Assembly (NCBI GenBank): GCA_949825065.1
Contig: OX463859.1
Span: forward strand, 24,755,847 to 24,819,846
Reading direction: 5' to 3'
Origin: Odontocerum albicorne
Lineage: Eukaryota > Arthropoda > Insecta > Trichoptera > Odontoceridae
Length of the DNA stretch: 64,000 nt
The notes beneath the pieces were generated by a model that did not search any database, was not told the DNA's origin, and worked only from the letters and a program-made list of their open reading frames with translations. Position numbers and translations under genes: made by a program. Of the stretch, positions 43,590 to 52,879 are shown one piece after another. How positions within the stretch are numbered: position 1 is the first letter of the stretch; each line of letters opens with the position of its first letter.

Positions 43590-43820
43590 GAAATATTAAA
43601 GTAAGATCGATGCTATGAAAATGCGTGCACTAAGAACATTTTTTGGAGCACTCATTTTATATGTGCAATTATTTATGAACTCATAAATAAATCCACATAT
43701 AAAATGGATGTTTTAAGTAAAATTAAGAAAGGGACTTTGAGGTGGTTTGGACATGTGGAGAGAATAAATGACGAAGGAATTACTAAACAAGTACTCGTAT
43801 ACAAGTCAGAAGGGCAAGGT
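43590..43820 (+). mobile_element. LINE-A fragment with a replaced segment
   Basis: AMKMRALRTFFGA, then MDVLSKIKKGTLRWFGHVER and INDEGITKQVLV. Between them the usual 'DRIRNEVI..ECELKA' coding is replaced by nested inverted repeats (cattttatatgtg/cacatataaaatg around ttatttatga/tcataaataa). Confidence 0.65.
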
Positions 43821-44415
43821 GTGCGTAGCGGCCAATTTTTACACATGCACTTTGCTTATTTTATTTATTGTAATGTTTTAAGCTTTCAATAAGAAAGGGT
43901 TCAATTTTTTAGTAGAGTGTGCTCTCTTAATGGCGCTCTATAAATTACCATATAAATATTATTATAATTTCAGTTTTTTTTCTATCAGTAATAACTTTGA
44001 AAAATAAATATGAATAATCCAATTTCTATCACTTATCGAAACCCTGATTTGCGACGTAATAACTACGGATGAAATTTTATTTGTTTAATCCGTGTTTGTT
44101 TAAACAACCCCACGTTATAAGTGATTATATTTTTTACTATTTTCGTCAGTTTTCTTTTAAATAAATATTGATAAAGAGTGCATCGCAAATACTGTATTTT
44201 GCCGAAATTTGTAAATACAGCATTTACTTAACCAAACAAGATATAAATCAAATAACAGCATTATAAAAAAAGTCCTTGCGGCACTGGCTACAAGAATTAA
44301 GTCGATTTCGTCTGTGAATTGAAAGGATTATTTTTCGTTTTATGGTGGTAAACTGTAAATATTCAACCATTTATTTCGAAATAACTGTATTCCATTGGAA
44401 ATATTTCATTGTACG
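43821..44415. other. No recognised feature
   Basis: No feature recognised. Confidence 0.4.
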
Positions 44416-44656
44416 CCGGTCAGAATAAATGTAAAGATAATTTTTTTTAACGAATCTGGTCAAAAAAAATGTAAAGATAATTTTTTTAACGAATCCGGTC
44501 AGAAATAAATCTAAAGATATTTTTTTAAACGAAGTCGGTCAGAAATAAATGTAAAGATATTTTTTTTTACGAATCCGGTCAGAAATAAATGTTAAGATAA
44601 TTTTTTTTAACGAATCCGGTCACAAATAAATGTAAAGATATTTTTTTTTTAACGAA
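44416..44656. repeat. 40-bp tandem repeat, six units
   Basis: The unit is cggtcagaaataaatgtaaa plus gatatttttttaacgaatc. Units start near 44417, 44457, 44496, 44536, 44576 and 44617. The T-tract length differs between units, as expected of slippage. Confidence 0.9.
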
Positions 44657-45204
44657 GGGTAGTTTAGTAATTTCCTGGTCTTGAAACTCTCTGAAAAAGG
44701 TAGTATTTCTATCGATATCTACCCTAAATAGTGTAATGTAACAAAATGTATACAGAAAATATTTGAGTTAGCAAGAATACTATCACACAACAAATTCGTC
44801 TGAAATATAAACAAAATGCATTCAAAACAAACATCATACAGTTTGTTACAGATTATATGACTTGACGCACTGTTTGTCATCAATTGTATGTCACAGTTTG
44901 AGTGACAATCATGACGTCACAGCGTCATGAGTTATTTACGGCGCATTTTCAATAATTTTTGTTTCATATATTTGTAAAAGCAAAAAAAAATTGGGAATGC
45001 ATGATGGATTTTTATAGAAAATAAATATGAAAAAAAGATCTTTATTAAAAAAATCCATTTCAGATTTGTTACGTTATAAAAACTATACACACATAGGGTG
45101 CTAAATCTCTATTGCTTTATCAGGGATCACCAAGTTATCACTCGTAATAAATTGGATGCATATTTGTCATATTAAACAAACAGTATTAAATAATTGTATT
45201 AGTG
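44657..45204. other. No recognised feature
   Basis: AT-rich. A small palindrome catgacgtcacagcgtcatg lies at 44910-44929. Confidence 0.4.
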
Positions 45205-45298
45205 CTGGCAACTATTCTACGTTAAAGAGTGGTAACTATTCTACGTAAAACGTTCCTGGAGTGGTAACTATTCTACGTAAACGTTAAAGAGTGGAGAA
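45205..45298 (+). repeat. Short three-unit repeat
   Basis: gcaactattctacgttaaag, then ggtaactattctacgtaaaa and ggtaactattctacgtaaac, with agtgg linkers. Confidence 0.8.
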
Positions 45299-45469
45299 TA
45301 ATGTCGTAAATCGATCAACTGCCTGTTATGATGAAAATAAGAAATCTACCGGCATTTTGTCTTGCCTCCTGTCAACCAATTTGAAAGAATCTAGAACAAG
45401 TCGTCAACATGTATATCTCCAATAAATGACGGCCCCGTTGAACGGAGTGTGACTTAAAAAATCAGGTTG

Positions 45470-45735
45470 TGGATGATTCGACGCTGGAGTTGACTGGTTT
45501 CCCCCTACCTTTAAAGGAATGGTGTACTCTGAATAGTAACAGATGTAAAGTGGAGCGTACTGTACATGATATGCACAGGTAGGGCCTAGCAGAGTCACCT
45601 TTTTATGAGTGTGAGAATATTCATATTCTAAATAACTGCCCGTTGTGTCCGTTTTCTGGAGGCGTGTTAGAGTTATACAATCTAATACCAGACACTGTAT
45701 CCTGGCTAGAGAAGATGCACTAGGTATTAATACTA
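45470..45735 (+). mobile_element. LINE-E C-terminal remnant
   Basis: The plus frame gives DSTLELTGFPLPLKEWCTLN, SNRCKVERTVHDMHR, a stop where Trp is usual, then GLAESPFYECE, NIHILNNCPLCPFSGGV and LELYNLIPDTVSWLEKMH. This is the LPR..W..LNR.RT..GR....H.WG....P.C.CG....HI...CPL tail of many insect non-LTR elements, with a zinc-binding-like C..C...H....C block partly decayed. A 131-codon minus frame runs antisense to it and is not a gene. Confidence 0.65.
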
Positions 45736-46109
45736 GATGTGGAAGAATTGTAAGAGTACGTTCAAATAGCCATAAGGTAACAAAAGTTGCAGTATTCAAA
45801 GAAAAAAATGGTTTAAAATAAAATCAGGATATATAGAAAAAGTGTTTTTTTTTCTTTAAATATCTAATTCACTGAATTTGGGTATTCGCACCCAGTGAAT
45901 AATTAATTGTAAGCCATATTAACCAACATATAAATAATGTTCTAGTTACATTAAAATTGTAAACTCTCTATTAACATTCGAATTAGTAATATGAATATCA
46001 AATAATTATTTCATTATGAACTGTAACTATTTTTAAAACTCTGCAAACGGCGAGTTGAAGATGTGTAATGAGGGTCTCACATTGGTCGGCATAAGATAAT
46101 TCTTCAAAT
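45736..46109. other. No recognised feature
   Basis: No feature recognised. Confidence 0.4.
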
Positions 46110-46575
46110 GTAGATCTTTGATAATGGCTGGTCATAATGGGCGCTACGCTTAAGCAGATCTCCTTTATAGGCTTTCCTAATTTACCACATTCCTTTTTTT
46201 ACGTTGCCCTTTATTGTGTATAATGTATGTCTCTGGAACCAGTTGTAAACTAATCCTAGACTCACTTCATCATTGGCGTGTTGGAAAAAGCAACAGAAAT
46301 AACTCTTAATTTCAAGTGGGTAATATAACGTGATACATTCCTGATTTTTATTTCCTCTCCACCCACCATCCATTCTTTTTTCGTTTGATGATATCTCACT
46401 TATATTGTAGTTTTACTATGTAAATTGTTCACAAATTTCGTAAAGGTGAATAATTATTTGAATATTTGTTACGATGGATTTAACTGCCTTTATTAACTTT
46501 TGTCTCCATGGTTGGAAGATATTGCTGCTTGGCAATTAGCCCGTGGGATTGTTTTTCAATGAAGAATTAAATAAA
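46110..46575 (+). mobile_element. LINE-B C-terminus and 3' end
   Basis: gggcgctacgcttaagcaga, ttacgttgccctttattgtg, ctctggaaccagttgtaaac and gtgttggaaaaagcaacaga retain the LRSN..., FT.., LWNQL and FKK positions with frameshifts. The tail is gaagatattgctgcttggca and taaataaatatac. Confidence 0.65.
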
Positions 46576-46744
46576 TATACAAAGGAATAAGCTTTTTGTT
46601 TTAATTACTCCGGCGTCACTTTGTAGAACTTTAATTAATATAAAATTAAAACACCGTTACTTTTTTACTCTATTCCTAAAATAAAACCGTAAACAACACA
46701 CACGTAATGATGTAATTAACATATACTTTAGTTCTTGTCAACTC

Positions 46745-46836
46745 ACCTGATGATGACAAAGCAAGTGTTGAAATGCATTGTGTTATGCAAAAAATAAATT
46801 GGAATGGAAACAAAGTGTTTTATTTTTTTATTATTA
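46745..46836 (+). ncRNA. Hammerhead-like motif with retroelement-type tail
   Basis: CTGATGATG, an ACA/TGT stem with loop AAGCAAG, TGAAA, then a tgca..tatgc hairpin zone and ataaattggaatggaaacaa, agtgttttattttttta. It has the same order as the foldback cores (CTGANGATG, stem, GAAA, then AATAAACAGTGTTT). CUGAUGA and GAAA are intact, but the cleavage-site GUC is not evident. Confidence 0.35.
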
Positions 46837-46837
46837 G

Positions 46838-46957
46838 GAAGAAGCGATTGAAGGATAGCATTAACCAACAGATAATTAATCTGAACCCAGCTTCAAAGAT
46901 GGCCTTGGACCAAGCACGACGGAATAAGGCGATTTGTCACGCAGACTTCAAATAAAC
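46838..46957 (+). CDS. Possible terminal exon, unidentified
   Basis: An AG after a T-rich stretch (46827-46837) opens into KKRLKDSINQQIINLNPASK, then MALDQARRNKAICHADFK and a stop at 46955. The composition is less AT-rich than around it and the peptide looks coding, but I recognise no family. It could equally be part of the retroelement ending just before it, or chance. Confidence 0.18.
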
Positions 46958-47839
46958 AGGAAAATGTGAAAATGATAACAAAAATTGGTATGATTAAGTA
47001 AACCACGTAACACATTTGGTTGAATGCTCTGTCCATGTGTTCACTGGAAGGATCAAAGGTGTACACAGAAAACTGACGTATAGATCCTTGAAAAATATAC
47101 TAACAATGCAAATAGTAGGAGTTTATACTTGTAGAACTAGCCAAGTGTTTTGGAATCCCCTTTAAATTAAAACACTTGATAACGTCTTAACGAGTATTCG
47201 TAGCTACTTAAAATATGATCGCTTCTGATTTTTTTTTGTTTCAGCATCTTGTGATGCTGTGGTCCATATTCACTTTTGATTGCGCTTAAACTTTGAAGAG
47301 ATCACTAGAAAACTAGACAATAGTTTTAATGTAAATATTTTAAATTGTTTTTATTTAACTTTGGAATATTTGTCTATTGAATCGAATAAAGTGCTCACAA
47401 CTTGCGCAAATATTTTTACTAGGTACAGTATACCGTTGATTAATATTTAAAAAAATGTTAAATCTAATAATTGTATCCCAAAAAAAGTTAACACCGTGCC
47501 GTTTACTTGAACTTGCTGCAGGAATTTGTCATACCGCGCATTCATAAGGAGTCAATGAATGAAGAGTATTTTTATTTTCAGTAAGACGGGGTCTTTCTCA
47601 ATACCATTGTTATATGAGGATTTATCTTAATGAACATTGGTCTAAAAAGTAGATTGGACGTTGAGTGGACATTGTTTTATGGAAACTGACCAAAAATAAA
47701 GTGTATGGCGTAAAACCGGTAACAGTTAATGAATCGATAGCAGGCATTGAACGAAATGCGCCCAAATACCAAAATATATTATTCGTGATGTTAGCGATTC
47801 GACGTTATCAGTAGTGCATGGATTAGAACTTTGGATTAC
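46958..47839. other. No recognised feature
   Basis: No feature recognised. Confidence 0.4.
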
Positions 47840-48404
47840 ACATACATAGATGCCATCACGCCATCTCCCTGTCAGGGTAGGCAAAAAGGATATAACGCCA
47901 TAATTTCCTTATTCGACACACATCCTTTGTCTTTTCCACATCCATACATCTTCTCCTCTAACTTTAACGACTTCTCTGACTTTCTACTTTTCTTACTTTT
48001 AGAATATCATTCAATTGATCCTACTATACTTTCTTTGGTCTTCCTCTCATACACCTCTCGCTCATATCGGCACTGTATATCTGTTTTGTAAGCATTTCTT
48101 CATTCATTTGTTCTATATGCCCAAACCATCTCAACGTACTCTTATTCATTTTACTCGACACATCTGCCTTAAGTTCATATTTGTCTCTTATCATTTCATT
48201 CTGTATTCTGACATACATTGTCACTTTATGTATTCTTCTCAATGCACGCATCTCTACAGCATTTATTCGACTCCTCTCAGCCTTTTTCCACGTTTTACTC
48301 CCGTACATAAAAGATGGAATCAAAATACTATTGTATTTTATACCTTCATAAATATTAAATTCATAATCATTAAAAATGTACCTATATGCATTTTTTGGGA
48401 CACC
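47840..48404 (-). mobile_element. LINE-A, best-preserved C-terminal copy
   Basis: An intact minus frame covers YNSILIPSFMYGSKTWKKAE, RSRINAVEMRALRRIHKVT, IQNEMIRDKYELKADVSSKM, NKSTLRWFGHIEQMNEEMLT and KQIYSADMSERCMRGRPKKV to 48024. Across a frameshift it continues to the LINE-A end near tgccatcacgccatctccct. It contains the four markers used to call all other LINE-A copies. It is truncated 5' where it meets a Jockey-like fragment. Confidence 0.85.
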
Positions 48405-48600
48405 TTGTATATTGTTCATATAGAGCGATCGAAGCGGGTGCAGAAAAAAGTCATGCGTCATTCAATCTTTCAAACGCTCACGCCATTGACATACGATGTG
48501 CTCCAAATCTGAGTCTGAGCCGTAACAGATCGTCGAATAATCGCTGATTAAATATTTATATACAAAATTCTTTGTGGATTTACAGATTTTCCATATATTT
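48405..48600 (+). mobile_element. Jockey-like LINE C-terminal fragment
   Basis: VHIERSKRVQKKVMRHSIFQ, TLTPLTYDVLQI, then AVTDRRIIAD and IFIYKILCGFTDFP across two stops. This is the R.E..Q.KF.R......YE.R...L....L..RR...D..F.YK...G..D pattern of Jockey-like proteins. It is fused head-on to LINE-A, on the opposite strand. Confidence 0.6.
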
Positions 48601-48740
48601 TAAAGCAGTTATTCGTATTGAAAATTTTCGTATTGAAAGAACAATAACGAGACAGTGATGATATTTATTTATTTACTGACGTGCCGAGTTTCGTAAGTTC
48701 AAAACACTTTTATCATTAGTCTGTAAGAATTGTAATGAAG
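48601..48740. other. No recognised feature
   Basis: No feature recognised. Confidence 0.35.
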
Positions 48741-49250
48741 GGCTTAGGCCGAGGCCACACCAAAGTGCTTTGTTAAGCGCTAAGCTAGATTTTACGTGAC
48801 TCATATACTAGGTGACATCATGCATGGCCACACCAAAGTGCTACGCACAAATTCATTTGACAGTCGGGAGCGGTTGAGTCAACACACTGTCACTCTCAAA
48901 ACTAACCAATTTAATTATAACTTACCATCTTTATTTACTTTCTGTGCAACTTCATTCCAAAGTGATTTCATTACAGGTACATTTTTGTATAATTTGATCG
49001 ATGGGTTCCACAAAGGCTCCCTTTTATACACAGCTGTCATTAAAACTTTCGCCATCTTGTAAATTAACCAACACGTCTGTTCGCTCGGAGATTCACTCGG
49101 TGACTAATCATCATGCAAAGTGGCGCGAAGCGTGCAGTGTGGCCACTGCGATAGTATGCGATACGTTGGTTCGCTAGGATATGTCGCCTAACTCGCAACA
49201 TAGCCCTAAGCATCAATCGAGGCTCCTTCCTGTGGGCCACGGCCTTAGTC
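48741..49250 (-). mobile_element. PIF/Harbinger-like element with a MADF exon
   Basis: The left end GGCTTAGGCCGAGGCCACAC and the reversed right end GACTAAGGCCGTGGCCCACA form inverted repeats. The subterminal word ggccacaccaaagtgct occurs twice (about 48752 and 48830). The inside has a MADF-type exon (next entry) but no DDE nuclease. MADF proteins accompany the nuclease in many Harbinger-type elements. The clear three-base target duplication expected of that group is not seen, so the superfamily is tentative. Confidence 0.5.
48926..49055 (-). CDS. MADF-domain-like first exon in transposon
   Basis: ATG at 49055 opens MAKVLMTAVYKREPLWNPSI and KLYKNVPVMKSLWNEVAQKV, then NKD, followed by a consensus donor G|GTAAGT at 48920-48925. 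The (V/I)Y..P.LW.......Y......W..VA pattern is the start of a MADF (Myb/SANT-like DNA-binding) domain. The rest of the domain should lie in a second exon, which is absent before the element's left end. It is either a relic or a short DNA-binding fragment. The plus-strand frame at 48796-49062 is its shadow. Confidence 0.5.
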
Positions 49251-49251
49251 A

Positions 49252-49790
49252 TATCGAATGAGAAGCGTATTCTACTCTTTTGATAAACTGAAAAGCGTAT
49301 TATGCGATGATAATCTAAACTTGAAACTTCGACAACGGTTAGTCAAATGCTACGTTTGGTCAGTGTTATTGCATGGAGTGGAATCATGGCCCCTCAAAGA
49401 TGGTAGTATAAACCGACTGGAAGCATTCGAAATGTGGATACACTGGAGAATGCTACGGATACCCTGGACGGATATGGTCAGCAACACAAGGGGTTTTCAA
49501 AGAGCCCAAGTTGATAGAGAGTTACGGACTAATATTAAACTCCGAAAGGCGTCCTATTTGGGTTTATTCCTTAGAGGAGAAAAGTACAAATTACTGCACC
49601 TGATCATCCAAGGCAAAATAGAGGGTCGAAAAGGTGTTGACAGGAAGCAAATCTCCTAGCTCCGCAATATACGTGATTGGACTGCTTTAAGGAGCGTTGG
49701 GGATCTTTTTCGGGCTGCCGGGGACAAAGATGTTTACTCTCAGGTGATTGTCAACGTTGGGAAGACCTGACATAACCCTAGGAAGAAGTA
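49252..49790 (+). mobile_element. RTE (BovB-like) LINE C-terminus, copy 1
   Basis: The open frame 49258-49659 gives MRSVFYSFDKLKSVLCDDNL, RQRLVKCYVWSVLLHGVESW, EAFEMWIHWRMLRIPWTDMV, GEKYKLLHLIIQGKIEGRKG and VDRKQIS. After one stop LRNIRDWTALRSVGDLFRAA and SQVIVNVGKT follow. These are the CYVWSVLLYG.E.W, EMW..RR.L.I.W, GKIEG.R and RDW motifs of RTE proteins. It is highly similar to 63539-64000. Confidence 0.85.
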
Positions 49791-50265
49791 ATTATATCGA
49801 TGGTTTTTATACAAATCGGCTGATATTCTGCAAATTTATTTTGAACTTTGTGATAGGACTGTACTTTTTGTTTTGTCTCTTATTCTTCAGTGCAAATCAT
49901 GTCAATTTCGCTAAGTTAAAGTATTTAAAATATCTTTATAGCTTAACCAACCTTTGTGACATTATCCATCCCCTATCTTATAAAATATATATAACCATCA
50001 CTTCTGACCTTTCATGAATGTTGTTTATGTGTATATTGTCACTTTGAGATATAACTATCTTACATATTATATTACCAGGGGTTCAAAAGGTAAGGGTGGT
50101 GTCTTGCAGTTAGTTGACAGTAGCACGGCACATGGTGTACTGTAGGGCGGCACGTGGTGTCACCGACAGTTAACGCCACTCTACGGACATGCTTAACGGC
50201 CATAATGAGGTATGCCCGTGACATCGTTTCGCTTTAACTACCGCTGTATAATATTCTATGCACAT
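49791..50265. other. No recognised feature
   Basis: No feature recognised. 50090-50230 is somewhat GC-richer. Confidence 0.4.
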
Positions 50266-50331
50266 TGATATCAAAAGCGACAGAAACTATGTAACGTGTT
50301 ATTTACATAGTTTCTGTCGCTTTTGATATCA
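50266..50331. repeat. Perfect 29-bp-arm hairpin
   Basis: The arms 50266-50294 and 50303-50331 (tgatatcaaaagcgacagaa... and its exact complement) flank the loop cgtgttat. No mismatch in 29 pairs. Confidence 0.95.
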
Positions 50332-50644
50332 TTATTTTCAAAACTGAAATTAAACTCAACCAAGAAGAAATGTTTGTACCGTTTTATGGAATAGAAGAGG
50401 TCTTTGCATTGGTTTATTTTGTGAAAACTGTGGAGTTTTAGTACGCTTTGACAAATGAAACCTAAAGTTTCGATTGTTAAGAGGTTTCATATTCATATGC
50501 TTTGTTATTTGTCATAACAATGGTGCTGGGAGATCCAAACCATGGACCAAATCGTGAGAGCTTCACAACCTAATACCGGATGTTGTGACCAAGTTGGAGA
50601 AGACAGACAGCATATGAGGCAAAATGTAGAAGAAGGTTATATAG
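50332..50644. other. Unassigned
   Basis: 50505-50635 has a GAGRSKPWTKS-like frame that may be a LINE end, but it is too weak to call. Confidence 0.3.
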
Positions 50645-50785
50645 TACAACACTTTCGTTATAAACAGTACATCGGGTTTATTGCGATGTAACAATCTCTT
50701 CCAATCCACTCAAAATATGTTAAAGCGACCTTAAGTAAAAACCAGATTAGAAGCTTTTTTAAACAAACCTGGGATGGTTTCAATG
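50645..50785 (-). mobile_element. SINE-B 3' two-thirds
   Basis: caacactttcgttataaaca, gtacatcgggtttattgcga, caatctcttccaatccactc, cttaagtaaaaaccagatta. The head is missing, and a 20-base word (gggatggtttcaa.gaaa) is repeated just after. Confidence 0.6.
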
Positions 50786-50934
50786 AAATCTGGGATGGTT
50801 TCAAGACAAAATGTAGGTTTGAACTACGGTAGTGTACAGTTTCGTACAGTTTTAAATATCGCTATTTTTGTGTTGCTTAGTAACGTTATAAAAACGTTTG
50901 ATATTCAGCATATGTATGGTATACCACATAATTT

Positions 50935-51235
50935 TTTTTTCTTATGGTATCCTTCAATATAATCAAATTTGTGTTTCGGGCATATTGAATAACTTGACCG
51001 AGAGACAAAATTGTCTTCGACCTCAACAAGCCAGCCTTTGGTTTTAGAACCTCGGAAGAAGCACGGAACTTGCGGTTTGTCATTGGACGTGTTGGCAACA
51101 CTACTATTTAGCACGTGCAAACACTGTTACCAGACGAACTCTTTTTTTTAGTACCATCTGGAATCAAACCGGTGATCCCCAGGTTGAAGTTAAGAATGTT
51201 ACCACTAAACTACGGAGAGGGTCAGAATAACATTA
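50935..51235 (-). mobile_element. SINE-C, most complete copy
   Basis: The minus strand begins CTCCGTAGTTTAGTGGTAAC (A box) with CCGGTTTGATTCCAGATGG (B box). The body follows: agcacgtgcaa, gttgccaacacgtccaatga, gcttcttccgaggttctaaa, ggtcgaagacaattttgtct, gttattcaatatgcccgaaa and a 3' end near ttgaaggatacca. It serves as the reference for the other SINE-C calls. Confidence 0.7.
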
Positions 51236-51479
51236 TATCAGATATAAATGGTCGGAGAGTTCCTTATTATATATTAAAAATAGCTATAACGAATGCTTAG
51301 TGTTTTGGTGCACACCTTGAAGTATGAAAGTGAATCATGGAGTTGACAGATGAATGACAAAGTAAGAATTTTGCTGTGGAGATTGGTGCACTCAAAAAAA
51401 AAAGTGGAGTATGATAGAAGGCGGAAAAACGACATCAGAAATTAATGCATGAACATAATTTATGTTTTGATTAAGACGA
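51236..51479. other. No recognised feature
   Basis: No feature recognised. Confidence 0.35.
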
Positions 51480-51702
51480 ATAAAAGAGCTTTACGATGGT
51501 TTAGAAATGTGGAGAGTATACAAGTAAGTCTATGATAAGTGAGTATACAAGCTGGAACTGCAAGGTGTGCTTGGTAGTACCAGACTTTGAAACAATGTCA
51601 AGTGAGAAGTATGAATTTGGAGGAGGCGAAGTTACGTTCATGGATAGAAAAGTTTGGAGATATGTTCTCTGCCTACTTCGCAAACGATACGGCGTGATGA
51701 TA
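51480..51702 (+). mobile_element. LINE-A 3' fragment
   Basis: TNKRALRWFRNVESIQ, then EKYEFGGGEVTFMDRKVWRY and VLCLLRKRYGVMILC, ending cggcgtgatgatattgtgtt. About 80 bp of the middle is replaced by unrelated sequence. A full-length SINE-B is inserted at its end. Confidence 0.65.
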
Positions 51703-51916
51703 TTGTGTTGTATTATTACACTATCGTTGTATACAACACAACCTGGCGGGTTTATTGCCAGGTTGCAATATCTTAAAACCAACCAGAAAGATGTTTAAGA
51801 GGCTTTCAATGAAAACCATACTGGAATCCTTTTTTTTGAAATCTGCGTTGTATTTGAACCCGCAACCTCCGGATAGGAAGACAAGCGTCTTACAAACTAG
51901 GCCACGGAGGTTGTTT
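51703..51916 (-). mobile_element. SINE-B, full length
   Basis: About 214 bp. On the minus strand: CAACCTCCGTGGCCTAGTTT (A box) with 'gtaagacgcttgtcttcct', then B box CGGGTTCAAATAC and body ccagtatggttttcattgaa. The 3' tail is gatattgcaacctggcaata, aacccgccaggttgt and gttgtatacaacgatagtgt. The last 60 bp match LINE-B's 3' end. Confidence 0.85.
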
Positions 51917-51934
51917 ATACAATATATTTATATG

Positions 51935-52023
51935 AGTTAAATTAGTCCGGAAGTGCATCTGTTAACACAGATTCGAACCTGTTTGGTTAACATGAATACT
52001 AACCGTTGGACTACGGCTGTCGT
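51935..52023 (-). mobile_element. tRNA-like SINE head or tRNA pseudogene
   Basis: Minus strand: GACAGCCGTAGTCCAACGGT (A box), AACAGGTTCGAATCTGTGTT (B box). The spacing fits tRNA. The acceptor stem is not convincing and there is no body, so it is a head fragment related to 22170-22258 or a pseudogene. Confidence 0.5.
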
Positions 52024-52307
52024 CTGTATTGACAAAAATACATTATTGATGTAAATGGAATCAATTCCCAAGTAACGTCAATTCACAGTGTTTAACCAAG
52101 TAAGTAAGTAAGTACACACACACCGTGAATCCAGAACTCATGATGCATGTAAAATATTTGCAAAAAAGTTCCAATCCGCATTTTACCTGTCAGTCTATGT
52201 TTGAGAACACGTACGATCGATAATATGATTTATCATGTGGATATTTTCGCAAATTTATATAACATAATACAGGTATTCTAAAACCTTTCATTATACAGTC
52301 AAATATT
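52024..52307. other. No recognised feature
   Basis: A short (aagt)n run at 52090-52111. Nothing else. Confidence 0.35.
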
Positions 52308-52515
52308 GTATTACACTTTCGTTGTATACAGTACAATCTGGTGGGCTTATTGCCATGTGCCAATCTCTTCCAACCAACCAGAAATATGTTAAAACGATCT
52401 TGAGTGAAAACCAGACCGGAATTCTTTTAAAAAAATCTGGATTCCAGCGGGATTTGCACCCGCAACTTCTGGTTTGGGAGACAGGCATCTTACCAACTAG
52501 CCCACGAAGGTCGTA
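52308..52515 (-). mobile_element. SINE-B, full length
   Basis: gtattacactttcgttgtat, acagtacaatctggtgggct, tattgccatgtgccaatctc, ccaaccaaccagaaatatgt, cagcgggatttgcacccgca, ggagacaggcatcttaccaa and ctagcccacgaaggtcgt run in the same order as 51703-51916. Both boxes are recognisable. Confidence 0.85.
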
Positions 52516-52552
52516 AAATATTGTTTTGTATGAACGTTTTATTGTTTATCTT

Positions 52553-52630
52553 GTATGCTTATTGCTACGTGGCAGCCTCTTTCAACCAACCGAAAAGATG
52601 CCTTAAGACAAAAACAGACTAGAAACCTTT
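52553..52630 (-). mobile_element. SINE-B, 3' part split by TTAA element
   Basis: tgcttattgctacgtggcag, cctctttcaaccaaccgaaa, aagacaaaaacagactagaa. It stops at the TTAA of the next element and resumes at 52880 with the head. Confidence 0.65.
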
Positions 52631-52879
52631 TTAACCCTGAGAGTGCTACGAGAAAAAAATATAATTGTCTATCTAGTGCCGAGATATATTTACGATTCGG
52701 ACGTTCGTGATAAATATTTATTTTAAACAACAAAAAAACAAAAAAAATATATTTTTACAACATAAATATATTTTAGAATATGTACCCTTGTATTCTAAAT
52801 GAATAATATTCATTTAGAATACAAGGGTAGAACAAATTTCTTCCACTGCTATAGCAGTGCGCCGATCTCTCAGAGTTAA
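52631..52879. mobile_element. TTAA MITE with central palindrome, inside SINE-B
   Basis: Both flanks are TTAA. The left end is CCCTGAGAGTGCTACG and the reversed right end CTCTGAGAGATCGG, with nine shared bases. The centre is a perfect palindrome with 22-base arms (52783-52804 and 52808-52829), and a second, cactgctatagcagtg, sits at 52842-52857. No coding. The TTAA target suggests piggyBac mobilisation. Confidence 0.65.

Noticed and set aside
45404..45799. Minus-strand 131-codon frame
   Set aside because: Antisense to LINE-E, whose plus-strand motifs are clearly recognisable.
48015..48512. Plus-strand 165-codon frame
   Set aside because: Mostly antisense to the best LINE-A copy; only its last part coincides with the Jockey-like fragment.
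50505..50640. LINE C-terminus (GAGRSKPWTKS-like frame)
   Set aside because: Only a short weak pattern; no second motif in order.
51935..52023. Functional tRNA gene
   Set aside because: Good boxes but no convincing cloverleaf or CCA-side pairing by eye; kept only as a tRNA-like fragment.
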